64,000 bases of DNA. Origin: Gracilariopsis chorda. Its lineage: Eukaryota > Rhodophyta > Florideophyceae > Gracilariales > Gracilariaceae. The stretch spans positions 50,164 through 114,163 of the forward strand of contig NBIV01000254.1 of NCBI GenBank assembly GCA_003194525.1, read 5' to 3'. The position numbers were made by a program, and so were the translations under genes. This document shows, one piece after another, positions 1-10,544 of this stretch (its first letter is position 1; every line of letters starts with the position of its first letter). Below the pieces are notes generated by a model that was given only the letters and a program-made list of their open reading frames with translations, was not told where the DNA came from and ran no database searches.

Positions 1-850
1 CTGGAACACACGTGTAGAATGTTCCAGTAGTGTCTACCACATTGCACGCTTTGTTGGCCCAGCAAAGACTACAGTATTTTAGTGATGCTGGCGCAAATTG
101 TCGCTTTATTATTTGTTAGTGTGCAGCTCCAGAGGTCTCTAGAAGCCAATGGAGTAACCTAGACGCACACATGAGTAACTAGCAAGTAGAAATGCGTATT
201 TGGCTCGTTTTTAGTGCCTCTAAACACTATAAAAAGAGGTTCTGAGCTTCGGACTTCGGTCTGAACTTACCTCAACAATCGACCAACATCTAAGCCCCAC
301 CCCCTATCAACCTTCAGCCACTTCAACTATCATCAACAACCAGTGAGGCGTTCGCCACTGGGTAAAGGGCTTCTAGTGAGGCGTGTGCCGCTAGTTGTCC
401 AATAGGGTGGGGAAGTACCGTCACTAAGACCGGTTGAAGCGCCTTAGGCGTGGACCGGAGACGGGTAGTGTGTACCAAAGGTGATTCTGTCGTCTGTGAG
501 CCCCACCGGAGCTTTGCTCGGATAACGGTGTCGGTCGAAAGACCTGGTGATTTACGGACGGAAGTACTTGACGGGAAGCTATCCGCAGGCGAAGTGCCGT
601 GCAACCTTTCCTGCAAAGGGCCAGCTTGGGTATAGAGTGAAAGCATATCCCGCTGTTAGTAGCTCTCCTCGGGAAGCCCTGTAAGGATTGTATGCGCCTG
701 CTTCTGGTTAGTGCAGAGGTAGGTAGGCTGCAGAATCCACTTCACATCCGGAGTGTCTGACCGGAAGCCGAGGGTCTGACCCTTAGTGATCCTTGACATA
801 ATTCTTGGGTTGCGCGCCGTTTCAACAAAGAAGTTAAGAAGTTTTATTTG
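1..850 (+). repeat. LTR-like relic with TATA box and dense small hairpins
   Basis: A TATAAAAA-type box lies near position 230. The following 550 bases are GC-richer and full of small stem-loops, for example GGTC-GAAA-GACC at 533-544, CGCC-TTA-GGCG and GAGC-TTT-GCTC. This matches the texture of the Gypsy LTRs elsewhere in the window (16301-17125, 58408-59212), so I read it as the promoter and transcribed part of a related LTR. No termini or target duplication could be defined. The short ORFs on both strands are by-products of the hairpins. An 8-bp inverted repeat (CTGGAACA) sits at 1-27. Confidence 0.35.
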
Positions 851-1439
851 GGGATTGAGCCTCTTGCTCTCCCTAGTGTTGTTTCATTTCATCTAGTGGG
901 TTTAGTTCTTTTGATCCCACTGTTTTCAACTTGTTTTGGGGCTTTTAGCTACGAAGAGCACCCTTTTGGCTTTTATTATTATAACGTTTTGGCCCCCTGC
1001 GTCACCGTCTCGTGATGGCGCCCACAGCCCCAGTCCCAGAACCGGAACATGAATGGTCATAAAGCACCAAAAACCTCCTTTCGTCGCTGTTCCAGTCGAT
1101 GAATCGATCATTGAGTACAGTTTTCGGGTCAGACAAAGGTGCACTGAACGACAGCTCACCTTAAGCTGTAGGATTTCTAGAGACGAGTGTTTTTTATGTG
1201 ATGTATTGGTTGGAGCAGAACTCTGCCGGATGTAGTAGAGGTGCTCCCCAATCAAGGTCAGCGGCCACAGTGAAAGGGAACGAGCAACAATACAGCGCAA
1301 AAGTTTTTGAATTAGGCAGTCAAAAAGACTGGAAACGTATGAAAAACAGCGCGATAGCGCGAAGCATTATGGGTGTTTCAGAGCTGAGAAATAGGCGAGA
1401 TGTGCTTTGATGCTGCGATGTGGCACCTCGTTCATCGTT
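851..1439. other. No recognisable gene
   Basis: Only short ORFs that are open on both strands are present. I see no motif, repeat copy or RNA gene I can support. A GCGTCACC / GGCGCC-type stretch near 1000-1025 vaguely recalls sequence downstream of an LTR, but nothing confirms it. Confidence 0.3.
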
Positions 1440-2860
1440 TCAACGCGCGCAAGGGGGTAGACGTCATTTTTTTACACGGTGAACATCATATTGAGCATCC
1501 TCCTTGGGAGTCTCTGGTTGCGTATACGGTCCGTTAACTTGGACTTTCTTTTACAAATTTTACTGAATGCTGTGAAATTCTACCTTTGTATTTTAAAAGC
1601 GATCAGGGTCAAAAGACTTGAGCATTTTTTCAGGGCTATGTATTCCTCTCTTTGCAGGAAATTGGCTTCAAAAGAAGATCTTCATCGCTGCATTAGCTGA
1701 GACTCTTTATATTCTGCCACTCCCTGCTCCATTATCCTGTCATGAAGACTGGTGTTGAGCATTTGAATGCAGTTAAAGCCTCCCAAACTATCTACCAAGC
1801 CACAAAAACTAGGGAGATTTAGATTGGGAAGCGTTCAGTTCCCTCATCACTTATGTTCTGATCTAATCACACAGAACTCCAACTTGGCTCGAGTTCGTTT
1901 CAAGGACAGTAGATTTGAAGGGCGCTCCGAATGTCACATTCGGCATTAATCTAGGAAAATGCAGTCATGAGGCGCGTCCTTGGTGCATTTAACCATCTCT
2001 GGCGTCTCCAGTTGTAGACCACTGCATGTTCGTAAGTTTCCTGAGTGAGATGAATCATGAAGACGAAGTAACAACTTGGCATCGCTCTCACCCAGATACG
2101 AGTGGACCATTGGTAATTTTGGGTGAAATTCAGTATGTATTTGATTCGGTGGTTTGGTACCTTTACAGTTGAAACGAATGATATCTAGAAGAGATAGATG
2201 CCTGGAAAGGTTGGAAGGTTTTAGTCATTGCTAATTATATTAACACGTGTCGTATTTCGTCGCCCCAGCCGTGCCACCCAGTGACACAAATCTGGGGACC
2301 ACAAGAATGCTACACTAATATAGATAGTGTTCTTATTTCATTACTATTCAGTAGCACTTAGTGGAGAAAGAATTTGCCGTTTCAACCTGATGCAAAGAGA
2401 AGCTGTAGCTCGGCTTTGAATGTATCGCCTGCGCAAAGTTACAAATTACTCCCAGATTATCAGTGCCTCCGATTTCCTTCTGCTTACCTGCACAATGCCT
2501 TTCAGGACGTTCGATCTGTCTGGACGCGTGGTTTCGCCCAGTCCCTACCTGTTGTCACCGTTTGGGTTTGCTCTGTTATGTTGGAGACAGACAATTCTTC
2601 GATTCAGTATTGAGTTTTTCCGCGCTGTCTGAATATGCACAATCTTCAGCGCCGGGTTTCATTTGTCTTTCCGCACGACCTTCCAGGCTGGGAGCTTTTC
2701 ATGTGGTCCTTTTCTTCTTCACCTTTTCCCTATGAATTTTCACTGCTAACGAACACCGCTTTTAAGAGTTTAAACACCGCACTTACCTGCACGCTCACCG
2801 ATTCCTGGCATCACATCCTAAGGCGTATCGAATTTTCACATCGGTTTCAAAATTAAGTGA
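1440..2860 (+). repeat. Old interspersed repeat, copy 1 (partner at 27386-27900)
   Basis: Two blocks recur elsewhere in the window. The block near 1446-1466 (GCAAGGGGG then AGACGTCA) resembles 27386-27410. The block 2400-2840, opening with GGCTTTGAATGTATCGCC, resembles 27480-27890 with many substitutions and indels. Shared landmarks include CTTTCAGGAC, a run of TTTTCTTT-type sequence, and AACACCGCTTTTAAGAG versus AATACCGCTTATAAGAG. The copies are strongly diverged, so this is an old family. No coding capacity is evident. The position just ahead of Gypsy A gag leaves open that it is that element's 5' LTR or leader. Confidence 0.5.
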
Positions 2861-3129
2861 CGTGTGGCATGGATGGCTCTATCGATGAAAATACCTCATA
2901 AAAGGGCAATGCCGCGAGCACCCTGGGAAGATCTCCAGTCCAGAGACATTGCTTGGCTAGTAATATTTCGACCTGGAATCGGTTTAACCACATTTTTTTT
3001 GATTACTCGGCCTACTCCTTGTGCTGTTCCAGGGCTTTGGGAGAATGTACCATGACCTTTTTTTGCCTTAGTTAGTTGGAATTTCTGATTAGAGTTTCTT
3101 GAAATTCCGAACATTTGGCTGACTGACAT

Positions 3130-5215
3130 GCAGTATGTCATCCCTGGCTGTAAATTATCAGAACGGTTCTGACAATGCTGTTGGTGGGAACTTGGAGGGC
3201 GAAACGCGCACGTGTGCATCCGTACTGTATCGGTTTGGTAACAGTGAAGTCGATCTGAATAACCAAAGAAAGCTTTCGGGTGCGTGTGCCCCAAATGCTG
3301 TGACCAAGGTGGTGCCATTCCCCATGGTTCGAACGACGTGTCCGTCTCACCCTCATGTGGACTCAGCTGATTTTGTACAACTGGAGTCCCTCCACATCGG
3401 CATAGTGGCTCATTTATCTCTTCTAGAAAAGGTGAACGAACTTCATCATAACGTGGAAAACTTCCAAGTTTAAGATGTCTTGAGCCATATGTGACTCTTA
3501 TTTGAAGACGTAAATTCCATGTTAGAGCGTCTGGTAGCCTCATATACCGTTTCCGAGGATTACAAGACGTTTGCCGAAGATATCCGACTGTCTTTGGAAC
3601 ATATGTATGTTTTTTTGATCCCATTGAGAGCGACCATCCGTATAAATGCAGACGTCTCTGCGGATGTGGATTAAGAGGTCGTATCCATCGACTTTTTTCG
3701 TCGCTTGGGCAAACGTCAGGGCTGTAAATACAAGAAAGAAGTTCAACATGTTGACTTGGTTTCGTGAGATTCAGATTCTGATCTCAAGTCAGCAGATTTC
3801 TCTTCGCACTCATCGGAGTACGACAATGGACAGACGAAATCCTGCGAGATGAATTACGAAGTGAATTATAACAATCAGGGAGGTATTTGCTCTCGCGCAA
3901 GATGTAGAAGTTTCCGAGGACTCAAAGAGTTGAGACCCATGAATCTGTTCTACGTACAACTGTTATCGTAAAGTTCTTAGCGATATAATAATAAATCGCC
4001 TACTACTCCTGCAGGAGGTACTAGATCAACGAAAGAATCAATGAAACGTATGACTATTACTCTTCGATCGATTCGTTTCTCAGGAGAAGATCCAATTTTG
4101 GCGCTTGTCTTTCTAGCCCGTGTTTTTCAGGAAACTGATATCTTCGGCATACGTGAGGCCCCAGAGTTTCTCAAATTACATTATTTCTCAACAAATATGG
4201 CTGAGGACAGGTTCAATTCCGGTAGAGGAACTTCGAGAGCTCCAGATGGAGGTGCAACCCGCTGGTTTGAATCGGTTCAACACCTCCTAAGGTCATACGC
4301 TACTGGGAGCGCCACCCATACGGCGATATGGCCTGATGCCATACAAGTCAGAAGTCTCTTGAAAACGAAACGATGTATTTCATCCTCATGAATAAAGCGT
4401 TTCACCGTTGTGGTAACGTGTACTCCACCGAGGAGTGGGGTAGGATGCTCGTTGATGTATTGAATACCACGATACGAGCGCTCGTCGCATGACATCGTGA
4501 GGAGAAACGGAAGGGTTTCTACCTTGAACTGGTCCTGTATTTTCCAGGCAGACGTAGAAACGCAACGTGTAACTATTCAAACGAAACACGAGTAGGAGAT
4601 AGATCTTCGATTAGAGAGATCACCACCATCGATTTCATTGCTCTAGGTCAAAAACTCAAACGGGATATAGATAAAATCAATACGCTGGCATTCAGTCTGA
4701 CAGATTTGAGGAAACTGAGATGCCGTGAACCTCGGCGCCGATGTGGGAGAAGACTGCGTCTTCTACGCTCGTGCAACAGCGTTGCAAGTCATGCCACTGG
4801 CTGATGATCCAAAAAGATGCCGTCGTACCGGCCTTGAACGGGTAGTACCACATCCAAAACTCCGAACGGATAGCAATTATTAGGACGATAAAGCGGCATG
4901 GGCTATTTGTCACAGATGTTAACATCATGGTCACATCGCCCCAAAATGTGACTTGACATTCTGGGCGATGCCCATAGGTACCATGAACTACCAAACTTTG
5001 ACCAAAGCGGATCGGGATCGAGTGCCGAGTATTTCCTACGAGAAGTTGAAGGCATTGCTCGCTAATGCCACATTGGCACGAACGGGTATTCCCGTGGATA
5101 ACCTAAGTAATGATCAACCGGTAGACGCGTTTGTAACTATGAATGGGATTAATTCTGGTTCGCATCATGGGACACTCACACCACATTCGGTTAATCTTTC
5201 CTCGAAACAATAAAT
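3130..5215 (+). pseudogene. Gypsy element A: decayed gag
   Basis: The plus strand, read across several frames, follows the gag of Gypsy B (minus strand, 23023-25196) in order. An N-terminal block at about 3135-3620 resembles B around its DVNSVLESL segment. An acidic Ser-rich linker lies at 3750-3860 and a GLKELRP segment near 3925. The capsid-like block at 4041-4391 has SGEDPILALVFLARVF against B's TGEDPVLVLDFLSRF. The block at 4380-4600 shares NKAFHRCGNVY and LELV. The segment at 4985-5080 aligns with the region after B's zinc knuckle. Frameshifts and stops break it throughout, so it is clearly dead. A minus-strand ORF at 2896-3624 overlaps it and looks like a shadow. Confidence 0.7.
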
Positions 5216-5409
5216 GCGGGAGTCTACCAAACTCTAAAGCCGTCTTCTGAGCCGAATTTGAAACCCAAGGCAGTACGGCTTCGCTCCCCAGCTTCCATGA
5301 CCTTCGCGAAGATATTGGCTGCAACTAACATTAGCTCGGAACCAATTAGGCTCTACGTCTTCCGTCCATCTGTTCTCATTATTCTCGTAATTCAGATAGA
5401 GATCTGGTC

Positions 5410-6040
5410 ATGGCCAAGCGAAATGGCAAAGTATACGCTGACCTTGGCATGTCCATTCAATATATGGTTTGGCTGACATCTGTTGTGGATACGAGAGCTG
5501 TGCCCAGCTTTATCAGCTCTGAACTTGTACCCCTCGCTTTTGGGGATCACGTACGCTGTAAACAAAGCCTGGACATCGCTGAAGCAGACAATAATCTTCT
5601 AAAGGCCTTCAAATACAATCCTCTCGTCATGAGATTGGGCACCTGCACGGTTCACCTGGGGTTTGTCTTGTGCGATAAACTCACGGCATAAGTTGTTCTT
5701 GGTTGTGACGTCTTTGATCTCTTTGTCGGAGCAGCTTGCCCCGTGCGAGAACCGTGGAAATGGCACAAGGTTTTACAGTAACGATTGTTCAGAAACCGCT
5801 CAAGCGTGCTACTCAGAAGCGAGTGCCGGCCTTGCCTGATCAGGAAGTGCAGAAAACGAATCCCGTTTCTTTCAAGGTTGCTTTCAAACAGAGTGGGTAC
5901 CATGTGTTACAAAATCTTTCTTCGTTAAATGACCAGCGCCAACTCGCGCTTGTGAACGGAGTGGTTCCAATCAACTCTGATGTTTCGTTTATGGTTCTGG
6001 TTACAAACGTTGGCAAAACCGATTCCTGATTCTGGTACTC
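5410..6040 (+). pseudogene. Gypsy element A: decayed retropepsin region
   Basis: The sequence starting MAKRNGKVYADLGMS aligns with B's LAKRNYKVYADLGLD, the aspartic protease region. The expected active-site motif (LDTGAG in B) reads VDTRAVP here, so the catalytic Gly is lost. The downstream linker continues in a second frame at 5736-6029 (PLKRATQKRVPALP against PLKRSSRKQVPLPA), ending in FMVLVTNVGK against B's FRILVANLGK. Stops and frameshifts separate the pieces. Expected role was cleavage of the Gag-Pol polyprotein; this copy cannot encode it. Confidence 0.75.
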
Positions 6041-6059
6041 CCACATCCGCAGATAATCG

Positions 6060-6655
6060 TGCCAACGAACATCCCCATGGCTGCTGTCCCTAGATTGGAA
6101 GACCTTAAGGAGGAGGAGTCCAAATCTGCTAATGCTCAGCGTAAATTGGATCCAGATGTCAAGAGGAAATGATTTACAGAGATCCGTGCGCTCCCGAAAT
6201 GCACAGAACAGACGAGTACCTTAGAGGAACTCGAAGCGCTACTAAGACCATATCCCTGACTCTCATCGCCAGAAGCTACGGGATATGTTTCGTGAGCTTA
6301 CACGTATTTGGGACGGTTCATTTGAAACGATATGACCTAGCGGAGCATCATATTGATTTGCTACAGACGACTAGGCCAGTCGCACAAGATCCTCATCGGG
6401 CTGGAACGAAATACTATGAATAGGAAAGTTCTCACATCGAGAAGATGTTATGCTATGAGGTAATTGAACTCACTCAGTCACCCTGTGCTTTGCTAGTCAT
6501 CCTGTTTCCGAGATTGGATGGCTCTTGGAGCTTTAGTGTCGACCATAAAGGTAATAATGCTGTTACTGTCAAATAAGTTTACCCGATTGCTCGGATCGAC
6601 CAGCACATTGATTCAATTCGAGGTGCTGCGGTGTTCATCGCCCGTCGCGCCAACT
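6060..6655 (+). pseudogene. Gypsy element A: start of reverse transcriptase, cut by an insertion
   Basis: Fragments of the linker before reverse transcriptase are readable around 6160-6420 (for example an R-WDGS segment matching MWDGSLGEI of B). The RT start follows at 6500-6650: DGSWSFSVDHKGNNAVTV then IDQHIDSIRGAAVF, matching B's DGTWRFCVDYRRLNAVTV and MDECIDSLGDATVF. Homology stops at about 6655-6660, just where the first catalytic Asp should be. It resumes at about 10545. The 3.9 kb in between is an insertion. Confidence 0.75.
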
Positions 6656-7605
6656 AGGTGTAGTAAATGGGTGTACCGCAATGTGCTACACTGGTGACCA
6701 TCCACTATCAGCAGAGCTAACAGCGGTTAGAGCGTGGAAGGAGGATCCTAAAAAGCCCAGAGGATTTCCAATATTCTCTGACTAGGTCCCATACTTCCAA
6801 CGAAAGTACAACCAGCGGGAAATGCGCACAAATCTCAAGTGGATAAGCATGTAATAGACATACAATCGTCGTTTTGCAGTCGAAACTAGACCTATCGGTA
6901 AACCGGGAACGTTGCTTGGCCATCGAGAACGTGGACACAGCCCTGAGATTGAAACAAAGCCCGGAAGAGGGCCTACGTTGGCGTCGTGTGAAACGCTTCG
7001 GTCGGACACCCGATAAGTGGACGCTGGAGATCGGAGTATCCTTCACACTGCGCCAGGGCCCAGAGGTGTACGTCTGCTACAGCTACGCCGTCTGGCAGCC
7101 GAGATGAGCGGTGCTCACGGTCCGGTGTTCGTGCCCGCACCCAAGTGTCATGGTTGACACTGTAGGTCGGCTGTCTACTTTGAAAAAACGGTTGTCTGAA
7201 GCCGAACCGGCTAAGAAACAGCGCAAGGCGCACTACTGGTAGTCGGGGGTAAGTTTCTGCGATGATATAACGGGTAAGACCCGGCGAGTGCGGGACACGA
7301 GGTGAGCCTTGACTACAGTTGCGCAGACTATAGCCCGTTTTGTGGGCGTCGACACAGCAGTACTTCCGTGAAGAATAGTGTTGCAATAACAGAACTGGAG
7401 TTTTGACGCCACCAAAGTTCGACAGACTTCACTTAGAAGCTGGAGCGTGAGCTTGGTATATTGAGAACGCCTTCTGCTAATACCGCTTTTCTATAGTTAG
7501 CCTACTCTAACTAATAAGTGCATACTTTTACAAGTGTACACGTGCTCGCGTGCTGCGGTCGACCGAAAGCCATTGCCACACGTGCATACTCGACGCCCGA
7601 CGGGA
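6656..7605. other. Inserted sequence of unknown type flanking the piggyBac element
   Basis: This stretch separates the two halves of the Gypsy A reverse transcriptase, together with 10441-10545. The 11-mer TGCTACACTGG occurs at 6684-6694 and again at 10557-10567, close to the two breakpoints. It could be a target duplication of a host element that later received the piggyBac transposon. ORFs of 60-137 codons occur on both strands but none shows a motif I recognise. Confidence 0.35.
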
Positions 7606-7627
7606 CCCTAGTGTCTATCTGACCAGC

Positions 7628-7643
7628 GACCTCATATGAGGTC
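7628..7643. repeat. Left subterminal palindrome of the piggyBac element
   Basis: GACCTCATATGAGGTC is a perfect 16-bp palindrome starting 22 bases inside the left end. The same sequence recurs near the right end (10398-10413), so it is likely a transposase or host-factor binding site. Confidence 0.6.
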
Positions 7644-7815
7644 AATTTTAATTACTCTAGAACTTTATCAAAACCTTAAAACTTTTCCAAAAACTTTTTC
7701 GCTTTGATCTTCTCATCATGTCTTCTACGCCGGCAGCGCTGAAACATGTCCACAACACATCATCAATAGTCGTAACTGTCACATCAAGCACTATCATCAA
7801 CAACATTCGTACACA

Positions 7816-9920
7816 ATGGCCCCGTCCACAGATCTTCGCAGAACTGTTGGAACAACTGTCAACAGCCGTGCTTGTCTGGTTACAAATGACGCTGAATGCA
7901 AACGTTATTACGGATCTCTATGGAATTCAACAACGGTACACGGTTCTGTCCTCAAGGTTGACATTCGTAAGATCAACAATCGAAATCTTACTTTTCTGAC
8001 TGTGAAGTTTAGTCTACCGAACCGAGAAAAAGAAGTAACTCTACCTCTATCTAGTTTCAAGCTAGGTACCGGTGTTGACGAAGCCGTGAATGCTGCAGAA
8101 GAGCCTATTACCGAGGTTGAAACCATTAATACGCAAAATGTGGAGGAAGATGCTCTTGTGACACCATCTCAGATGCAAGTTTTGCAACTGCAAACAAGTT
8201 CATTAAGCGAAAATGCACCTGTCCAATCAACTGTGATTCATGGTCGTGTGTGGGAAACCTGTAAGACGTTGAGTCCTCTGAATGGTTGTATGCAAATGCA
8301 TCAGTGGAAAGTGGTTGGCCCAGCTGAAGATTTTATCTCACCGCGTCCGGTTCCTCCAAACATGAGTGCATTAGATTTCTTTCTTTGGATGTTCCCTATG
8401 CAGAATTTGCAGTTCATAGTGAACAGAACAAATGTTTGGTTAGAAAGCAAAGACGTTCGGAGGACTTCAGGGGGAGAATTGCTCAAATTCTTTGGAATTC
8501 TTATCCTCATGACTCGCATTGAGTTCTCTAACAGAAGGGATCTTTGGAGCCTCGAGCCTTTTTCTAAGTTTATTCCTCAGCCAAACATTGGTCTTGCGAT
8601 GTCACGGAACAGATTTGAAATGCTTAGAAGTTCAATATGCTTCAGCGGAAATGGTGTGACTGAAGAGCAGGGAATCGCGCGTTGGTCCTTCGTAACAGAT
8701 TTCGTGAAGGCAATCAATGACCATCGTCGGTCTTTTGTCACGCCATCACATGCCTTATGTGTTGACGAAGGAATGTCACGATGGTACGGATTAGGCGGTA
8801 ATTGGATTGATGTCGGGCTTCCGCACTATACGGCATTAGACAGAAAGCCGGAAAATGGTCTTGAAATGAAGGCCGTATGGTGTGCACGAAGTGGCATAAT
8901 GCTGAAAATTGAGCTCAATATGGGTGCAAATATTCCGGAACAAGTTTTTGATTCTGATAACGCCCATGGAACGGCAGTCTTACTTCGCTTAGTGCAACCA
9001 TGGTTTGGATCAGAAAGGTTGGTATGTGCAGATTCCTTTTTTGCGTCTGTCAGTACAGCGAAAGCATTACTGGAAAAAGGTTTAAGGTTTACTGGAGTTG
9101 TCAAAAATGCTACTCGTGAATATCCCATGACACATCTCTCCTAAACTACTTTATCAGACAGGGGAGATTTTGTATCTATGCTATCGAAAGGAAGCATTAT
9201 CAATAATGATATAATGGCTGTAATGTGGATGGACAGAGAAAGAAGGTATTTCGTATCAACCTCTGGCACGGTTAATCCTGGCTGTCCTATTATTCGAGAA
9301 GGTGGAGACGGGAGGAAAATATTTCTAAGAAAGTGGAAATGGAGGTCGCAATTACCGAAGTGTGTGAAGAGTATTACAAAAACTGTTCAATGGTCGATCG
9401 CCATAACAGATGCAGACAAGATGATCTGAATCTGGAGAAGAAACTTGAAGTGAAAGAGTGGTCATTTCGAGTGAACTGCTCTCTTTTATCGATTTGTATT
9501 GTGGACGCCTGGGAGTTGTACAAAGCCGCACATGGAACCCGAAACGTGAAAAGTCCGCACCACTTCTATTGCCAATTGGCTGATGAACTAATTGAGAATA
9601 AAAGGGATACCACAGGTCTAATGAGCAGAGATGAGCAAGAATGCGAAAATGATCATGAGAAGCCAATGTTTGCAGGCACTGGCTTGCATTTAATGCAGAC
9701 GAATAGAAGGAGAAAAAACAAGGATGGTAAGATTACAAAAGCTTTATATCAAGGACGATGCAGTTTCTGCAAAGGTAATTTAAAGTCCAAGGTTTTATGT
9801 TCTAGCTGCTATATCAGAAAAGAAAAAGAAGTGTTTCTATGTCACACTGGTACTAATAGAGATTGTTTTATGAAACACATTGAAGAGTGTCACGGTATAA
9901 TGAAGTTCAAAAGCTCATGA
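7816..9920 (+). pseudogene. piggyBac-type transposase, broken by one stop and one frameshift
   Basis: The first segment (7816-9144, 442 codons) has the DDE_Tnp_1_7-like core. It shows the first catalytic Asp in CVDEGMS (residue 317) and the second in CADSFFAS (residue 406). An in-frame TAA at 9142-9144 interrupts it. The same frame then continues with a WMDRERRYFVST segment to about 9320. A frameshift leads into the last segment (9333-9920), which carries MVDRHNR (third catalytic Asp) and a C-terminal cysteine-rich domain: CSFC, CSSC, then LCHTGTNRDC and HIEECH. That arrangement is characteristic of piggyBac transposases. ATG 7816 is preferred; an overlapping ORF from 7718 has no similarity. 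With only two lesions this copy died much later than the Gypsy A around it. Confidence 0.9.
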
Positions 9921-10179
9921 AGGTGTCCACAACTTTGTCAACCTTCGTTTTTTTAATTAAAAATCTATGTTTGAATGCAAAAGTTTACAATAAGTTCATT
10001 TTTTCTTTAGCCCCCTACTAATTCAATCCGCGTTATTTAGACTTGCTAGATTATTTAAACTCTATTACGAAACTGTCCTTTTAACAGATTTCACCGTATT
10101 ATTTCTGCTGTTAAAGTGGGTGTTATAAACGTTCTGAGAGTTTAAAGATATTTAGAATTAGTCGAGCTCCCGAAGGAGT

Positions 10180-10350
10180 TTTGGAGTTTTATGAAACTCG
10201 CCGAGGTTCGAACTCATGTTTAGTTGCTCGCATGTGACCTGAAGACCACTGAGCTGCTGTTATGGCTCAGTGGTCGTCTTCTACAAGTACTTATAGTTGA
10301 AAGACCACCGGGTTGGCCAGGTTTCAAGTTCAAATTTGAAATGTGGGGCC
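10180..10350. other. tRNA-like A/B box segments near the piggyBac right end
   Basis: On the plus strand TGGCTCAGTGG (about 10262) fits the RNA polymerase III A box, with a weak B-box-like GTTCAAATTTG about 65 bases later. On the minus strand AGCTCAGTGG is followed by a GTTCGAACCTC B-box-like block. The two heads face each other around a 10-bp stem (ACCACTGAGC). This could be tRNA-derived SINE debris or chance; no cloverleaf folds convincingly. Confidence 0.25.
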
Positions 10351-10391
10351 ATGCGGATCAGATTTCAATTTTTTTTAATTTTGCGTGCCGT

Positions 10392-10419
10392 TGCGCTGAC
10401 CTCATATGAGGTCAGCGCA
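10392..10419. repeat. Right subterminal 28-bp palindrome of the piggyBac element
   Basis: This is a perfect palindrome whose core TGACCTCATATGAGGTCA matches the left-end palindrome, extended by GCGC arms on both sides. It lies 21 bases inside the right end. Confidence 0.65.
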
Positions 10420-10440
10420 CCGGTCCGATAGACACTAGTG

Positions 10441-10544
10441 CAAAGCAGCACTCCCATCAAAAAAAGGAAACAATTCAGAGCACCGACCTGTAATTTAAAG
10501 TGCACTGAACCGTAGCGGTCGGGCCTCTGGCCTCTCTATAATGG
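10441..10544. other. Short flank between piggyBac and Gypsy A
   Basis: About 100 bases with no coding signal. It is the right-hand part of the sequence inserted into Gypsy A (see 6656-7605). Confidence 0.3.

Larger units (their letters stand above)
7606..10440 (+). mobile_element. piggyBac-like DNA transposon (decayed)
   Basis: The ends are imperfect inverted repeats. The left reads CCCTAGTGTCTATC and the right, reverse-complemented, CACTAGTGTCTATC. Each is followed inward by the palindrome GACCTCATATGAGGTC (7628-7643; 10398-10413). CCCTAG-type ends are usual for piggyBac, but the expected TTAA target duplication is not visible at either side (right flank CAAA), so the outermost bases may have mutated. 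The element is about 2.8 kb and encodes one broken transposase. It sits inside the reverse transcriptase region of Gypsy A. Confidence 0.75.

Noticed and set aside
2896-3624. 242-codon minus-strand ORF
   Set aside because: It overlaps plus-strand sequence that aligns with Gypsy gag and shows no domain of its own; most likely a shadow frame.
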